Shown: in pieces, positions 60,908 to 64,000 of the stretch | Numbering within the stretch: position 1 is the first letter of the stretch | Layout: each line of letters starts with the position of its first letter | Assembly: GCF_001976065.1 (NCBI RefSeq) | Contig: NZ_MNAH01000003.1 | Span: forward strand, 530,589 to 594,588 | Source of the DNA: Pseudomonas putida | GTDB lineage: Bacteria > Pseudomonadota > Gammaproteobacteria > Pseudomonadales > Pseudomonadaceae | Direction of reading: 5' to 3' | Length of the DNA stretch: 64,000 bases | Notes under the pieces: model-generated | What the model saw: only the letters and a program-made list of their open reading frames with translations | What the model was told of the DNA's origin: nothing | Databases searched by the model: none | Made by a program: the position numbers and the translations under genes

Positions 60908-62215
60908 TCAAAGGTCGTGATGCAAATACTTCGCTTGCTTGGGCAGACGCAGGCTGAACAGGAACGCGATCGCCATCATCACCGTCACGTACCAATAGAA
61001 GGAGTTTTCCATTCCGACCGCCTTCAGGCTCAAGGCCACGTACTCCGCCGAACCGCCGAAGATCGCATTCGCCACCGCGTAAGCCAGGCCGACACCCAGG
61101 GCGCGCACTTCAGGCGGGAACATTTCGGCTTTTACCAGGCCGCTGATCGACGTGTAGAAACTCACGATCGCCAACGCCACAGTAATCAACACAAAGGCCA
61201 GGAACGGACTGCTGACGCTTTTCAGGCTCAGCAGGATCGGCACGGTGCACAGCGTACCCAGGGCACCGAACCAGAGCATCGAGTTACGTCGGCCGATCTT
61301 GTCCGCGAGCATGCCGAAGAACGGCTGCATGCACATATAAAGGAACAGTGCGCCGGTCATGATGTAGCTGGCCGTCTTGGCGTGCATGCCCGCCGTGTTC
61401 ACCAGGTACTTCTGCATGTACGTGGTGAAGGTGTAGAAAATCAGCGAGCCACCGGCGGTGTAGCCCAGTACGGTGATGAACGCGGCCTTATGGTCACGAA
61501 ACAGTGCGGCGATGCTGCCGGCGTCCTTGTTTTCGCGCATTTCCTTGCTGGTGGTTTCTTTCAGCGAACGACGCAGGAACAACGAAATCAACGCCGCCAC
61601 GGCGCCAACCACGAACGGAATCCGCCAGCCGTAGGCGCGCAATTCGTCTTCACTGAGGAACTGCTGCAGGACCACCACCAGCGACACCGCCAGCAACTGC
61701 CCGCCGATCAACGTAACGTATTGGAACGAGGCAAAGAAACCCCGCTGGCCCTTGAGGGCGACTTCGCTCATGTAGGTGGCGGTGGTGCCATATTCGCCGC
61801 CCACCGAGAGGCCCTGGAGCAAACGTGCGAACAGCAGCATGATTGGCGCCCAGACGCCGATGTCCTTGTAAGTTGGCAGGCAGGCGATCAGCAGCGAGCC
61901 GAAGCACATCATCAGAATCGATATCAGCATCGAATTCTTGCGCCCGTGCTTGTCCGCGACGCGGCCGAAAATCCAGCCACCAATCGGGCGCATCAAGAAC
62001 CCGGCGGCGAATACGCCCGCGGTGTTGACCAACTGCACGGTGGGGTTGTCGGACGGGAAAAACGCCGGGGCGAAATAGATCGCACAGAAGGCGTAGACGT
62101 AGAAGTCGAACCATTCGACGAGGTTGCCGGAAGAAGCACCGACAATCGCGAAGATTCGCTTGTTGCGTTCTTCGCCCGTGTAGAGCGCCGCAGGAGCTGT
62201 AGTTGGGGTTGCCAT
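60908..62215 (-). CDS. pcaT: MHS-family transporter of the pca cluster (PcaT-like)
   Basis: A 435-residue 12-helix symporter. [20 protein letters not shown] and [10 protein letters not shown] are typical of the MHS family; from position between pcaG and pcaB it corresponds to PcaT, the 3-oxoadipate carrier of P. putida. The start at 62215 (MATPTTAPA) is chosen; an in-frame GTG at 62227 is an alternative. Minus-strand AACAAAACA touches the ATG, a near-match to the Crc motif. Confidence 0.88.
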   Translation of the reverse strand: MATPTTAPAALYTGEERNKRIFAIVGASSGNLVEWFDFYVYAFCAIYFAPAFFPSDNPTVQLVNTAGVFAAGFLMRPIGGWIFGRVADKHGRKNSMLISILMMCFGSLLIACLPTYKDIGVWAPIMLLFARLLQGLSVGGEYGTTATYMSEVALKGQRGFFASFQYVTLIGGQLLAVSLVVVLQQFLSEDELRAYGWRIPFVVGAVAALISLFLRRSLKETTSKEMRENKDAGSIAALFRDHKAAFITVLGYTAGGSLIFYTFTTYMQKYLVNTAGMHAKTASYIMTGALFLYMCMQPFFGMLADKIGRRNSMLWFGALGTLCTVPILLSLKSVSSPFLAFVLITVALAIVSFYTSISGLVKAEMFPPEVRALGVGLAYAVANAIFGGSAEYVALSLKAVGMENSFYWYVTVMMAIAFLFSLRLPKQAKYLHHDL

Positions 62216-62301
62216 TGTTTTGTTCACTCAATAGGGACAGTGAGATTCTAGACACACTTTGCAACAGTCCCGTTCCGCAAATGAATCAGCAACACACAAA
62301 T

Positions 62302-62397
62302 CCCTGTAGGAGCTGGCTTGCCAGTGAAGGCGTTGGGTCAGGCGAAGCATTTTTGTCTGCCCCTGCGCTTTTCGCGAGCAAGCTCGCTCCTACAGGT
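62302..62397. repeat. Mixed REP pair of two families
   Basis: GTAGGAGCTGGCTTGCCAGT (family B) at the left and TCGCGAGCAAGCTCGCTCCT (family A) at the right, between pcaG and pcaT. Confidence 0.85.
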
Positions 62398-62410
62398 CTT
62401 GGGGTGCTTC

Positions 62411-62977
62411 TTAATAGTCGAAGAACACCGTCTCGGCATCGGTACCCTGCAGAACAACGTTCCACTGGTACACACCTGACGCATCCCGCTTCGCCAGCAA
62501 GGTGCCACGGCGCTCGGCCGGCACGCATTCGAGCAACGGATCCGACACATTGGCCGGTTCGCCTTCGAAGTAGATCCGCGTCAGCAAGTGCTTCACCAAG
62601 CCACGGGCAAAGACCAGCACGACCAGGTGCGGTGCCTGGGTCGTGCCCTTGAGGCCCTCGACCGTGCCCGGCTTGATGGTGGTGAATCGGAAACGCCCTT
62701 CGGCGTCCACCGGCACCCGGCCAAAGCCTTCGAAGTTCGGGTCCAGGGGTTTGTCCTGGTCGTCTTCGGGATGGTCGTACTTGCCGGCGGCGTTAGCCTG
62801 CCAGACTTCCAGCATCGCGTCGTTGACGACATCGCCGTTGCCATCGACCACTTGCCCGGTGATCGCCACGCGCTCGCCCAGGGTTTGTTCGACGGTGAGG
62901 TCTTCGCGGTTCAGCCAGGTCAGGCCGATGTGGTAGTACGGCCCGACGGTGTGGGACGTGGTCGCAGTCAGCGTCAT
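62411..62977 (-). CDS. pcaG: Protocatechuate 3,4-dioxygenase, alpha subunit
   Basis: A 188-residue intradiol-dioxygenase subunit without the iron ligands. TATTSHTVGPYYHIGLTWL at the start and WQANAAGKYDHPEDD are the alpha-chain hallmarks. It assembles with PcaH to cleave protocatechuate. The ATG is one base after the pcaH stop. Confidence 0.94.
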   Translation of the reverse strand: MTLTATTSHTVGPYYHIGLTWLNREDLTVEQTLGERVAITGQVVDGNGDVVNDAMLEVWQANAAGKYDHPEDDQDKPLDPNFEGFGRVPVDAEGRFRFTTIKPGTVEGLKGTTQAPHLVVLVFARGLVKHLLTRIYFEGEPANVSDPLLECVPAERRGTLLAKRDASGVYQWNVVLQGTDAETVFFDY

Positions 62978-62978
62978 C

Positions 62979-63683
62979 TTATTTCTCCATCGGCGTGGCG
63001 TCGCGGCCGCGCAAAACGATGTCCCAGCGATAACCGAGGGCATAGGAAGGGATGGTTTTTTCGAGATCGAATGCGGCGATCAAACGCTCTTTGGCGCGGG
63101 TATCGGGCACGCAGTTGTAGATCGGGTCGTATGCCAGCAGCGGGTCGCCCGGGAAATACATCTGGGTGACCAGACGCGTGAGGATGCTCGGCCCGAACAG
63201 CGAGAAATGGATGTGCGCCGGGCGCCAGGCGTTGTGATGGTTACCCCACGGATACGCGCCGGGCTTGATGGTCTGGAACTGGTACCAGCCATCGGCGTCG
63301 GTCACGGTGCGGCCGGTGCCGGTGAAGTTCGGGTCCAGTGGTGCGTCGTGCAGGTCGCGGGCATGGTTGTAGCGACCGGCGGCGTTGGCCTGCCAGATCT
63401 CTACCAGAATCCCCGGCACCGGCAGACCGTTTTCATCCAGCACACGGCCGTGGATGATGATGCGCTCGCCCTGCGGTTCGCCTTCGTGCTGGGCGGTCAG
63501 GTCGTTGTCCTTCTCATTGACGCGCTCGGCACCGATGGTAGGACCGGTGATTTCCGACAGCGAATGCGGCAAGAACACCAATGGCTTGGACGGCGAGCGC
63601 AGGTTGGTGGATTGGTAAGTCGGGTGCAGGTATGGCGGTTGGGTGCCTTCCTGCGGGCGGCGGTAACCAGGCTTGTCAGTCAT
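62979..63683 (-). CDS. pcaH: Protocatechuate 3,4-dioxygenase, beta subunit
   Basis: A 234-residue subunit carrying the non-haem Fe(III). Ligands are Tyr105 in AGRYNHARD, Tyr144 in GAYPWGNH, His157 and His159 in RPAHIHFS, each three lower than the P. putida numbering. It cleaves protocatechuate to 3-carboxy-cis,cis-muconate. TGAGGAAAG is the ribosome site, with AACAAGAAA just upstream. It is 38 bases after pcaF, a placement different from P. putida where pcaHG is unlinked. Confidence 0.95.
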   Translation of the reverse strand: MTDKPGYRRPQEGTQPPYLHPTYQSTNLRSPSKPLVFLPHSLSEITGPTIGAERVNEKDNDLTAQHEGEPQGERIIIHGRVLDENGLPVPGILVEIWQANAAGRYNHARDLHDAPLDPNFTGTGRTVTDADGWYQFQTIKPGAYPWGNHHNAWRPAHIHFSLFGPSILTRLVTQMYFPGDPLLAYDPIYNCVPDTRAKERLIAAFDLEKTIPSYALGYRWDIVLRGRDATPMEK

Positions 63684-63697
63684 GAAGCTTTCCTCAG

Positions 63698-63706
63698 TTT
63701 CTTGTT
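63698..63706 (-). promoter_or_regulatory. Probable Hfq/Crc site at pcaH
   Basis: Minus-strand AACAAGAAA immediately precedes the TGAGGAAAG ribosome site of pcaH. It matches AANAANAA in the ribosome-binding region, the usual place for Hfq-Crc repression. Confidence 0.55.
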
Positions 63707-63721
63707 AGTCGGCAGAGCGCG

Positions 63722-64000
63722 TCAGACGCGCTCGATCGCCAAGGCCAGACCCTGACCAACACCGACGCACATGGTCGCCAGACCTTTCTTGCCACCGGTT
63801 TTTTCCAGCTGATGCAGTGCAGTCAACACCAAGCGCGCACCGCTCATGCCCAGCGGATGGCCCAAGGCAATGGCGCCACCGTTCGGGTTGACCTGGGCCG
63901 CGTCGTCGGCGATCCCCAGTTCACGCAGTACCGCCAGGCCCTGGCTGGCGAAGGCTTCGTTGAGTTCGATCACGTCGAAATCGTTGATGGCCACACCCAG
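63722..64000 (-). CDS. pcaF: 3-oxoadipyl-CoA thiolase, C-terminal part (gene continues past the window)
   Basis: The last 92 residues of a thiolase. [20 protein letters not shown], then [20 protein letters not shown] with the catalytic His, and [15 protein letters not shown] with the catalytic Cys, are typical. Being upstream of pcaHGTBDC in the same direction, it is PcaF, which makes succinyl-CoA and acetyl-CoA from 3-oxoadipyl-CoA. The 5' end is beyond the window. Confidence 0.9.
   Translation of the reverse strand: MGVAINDFDVIELNEAFASQGLAVLRELGIADDAAQVNPNGGAIALGHPLGMSGARLVLTALHQLEKTGGKKGLATMCVGVGQGLALAIERV

Overview
The window is chromosomal DNA from a fluorescent-type Pseudomonas, most likely the P. 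fluorescens / P. mandelii / P. frederiksbergensis side of the genus. This is inferred from the protein sequences, the high-GC coding style, a PhaG transacylase, an EmhABC/TtgABC-type efflux operon with its operator, and many copies of REP palindromes of the kind common in these genomes. No rRNA, insertion sequence, CRISPR array or replication origin is visible. There is one tRNA (Gly, anticodon CCC).

Layout. 0-2.4 kb: end of urea carboxylase plus allophanate hydrolase (ATP-dependent urea breakdown). 2.6-6.2 kb: membrane diguanylate cyclase, a small Cys-rich protein, RsuA and PhaG. 6.4-8.2 kb: tRNA-Gly followed by a small accessory patch with a hicAB toxin-antitoxin pair and a small helical protein behind a long, strongly structured leader. 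8.3-15.1 kb: two methyltransferases, small envelope and stress proteins, a PAS-GAF-GGDEF cyclase, LysR/LysE and a DMT exporter. 15.2-19.8 kb: LysR, CaiB/BaiF CoA-transferase, HMG-CoA lyase and MFS transporter, read here as a candidate route for 3-hydroxy-3-methylglutarate or a related branched dicarboxylate. 20-21 kb: a SIR2-like DUF4917 protein. 21-23.4 kb: cupin-XRE regulator divergent from a class II aldolase and a DHDPS-family enzyme. 23.5-27.2 kb: small stress-type genes, a DJ-1/PfpI protein, an EamA transporter and a methyltransferase.

27.3-29.5 kb is a compact prophage-derived patch with only regulators and a holin (Ogr-like zinc finger, CI-type HTH protein, LuxR-type HTH protein, holin). 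The luxR Shine-Dalgarno lies inside a nested hairpin. 29.5-36.1 kb: TPM/TPM/LemA operon, BglX, cardiolipin synthase B, YceI. 36.1-41.0 kb: a four-gene amide/amidohydrolase operon with an IclR regulator. 41-46 kb: serine hydrolase, a divergent acyl-CoA-dehydrogenase-like gene facing olsBA (ornithine lipid synthesis), and ACP phosphodiesterase. 46-48.8 kb: ArsR, MFS and old-yellow-enzyme operon behind repeated operators. 48.9-49.6 kb: an AT-rich orphan gene of unknown function. 49.8-56.5 kb: emhR-emhABC multidrug efflux. 56.9-64 kb: OprD porin convergent with pcaF-H-G-T-B-D-C, the protocatechuate branch of the beta-ketoadipate pathway.

Theme. Many transcription units are peripheral carbon or nitrogen catabolism. 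Several carry A-rich AAN-repeat motifs in their leaders that resemble Hfq/Crc catabolite-repression sites. The observations most worth testing are the structured leader at 7.7-7.9 kb, the luxR hairpin with its holin partner, the CoA-transferase/HMG-CoA-lyase operon, the SIR2-like protein and the AT-rich orphan.
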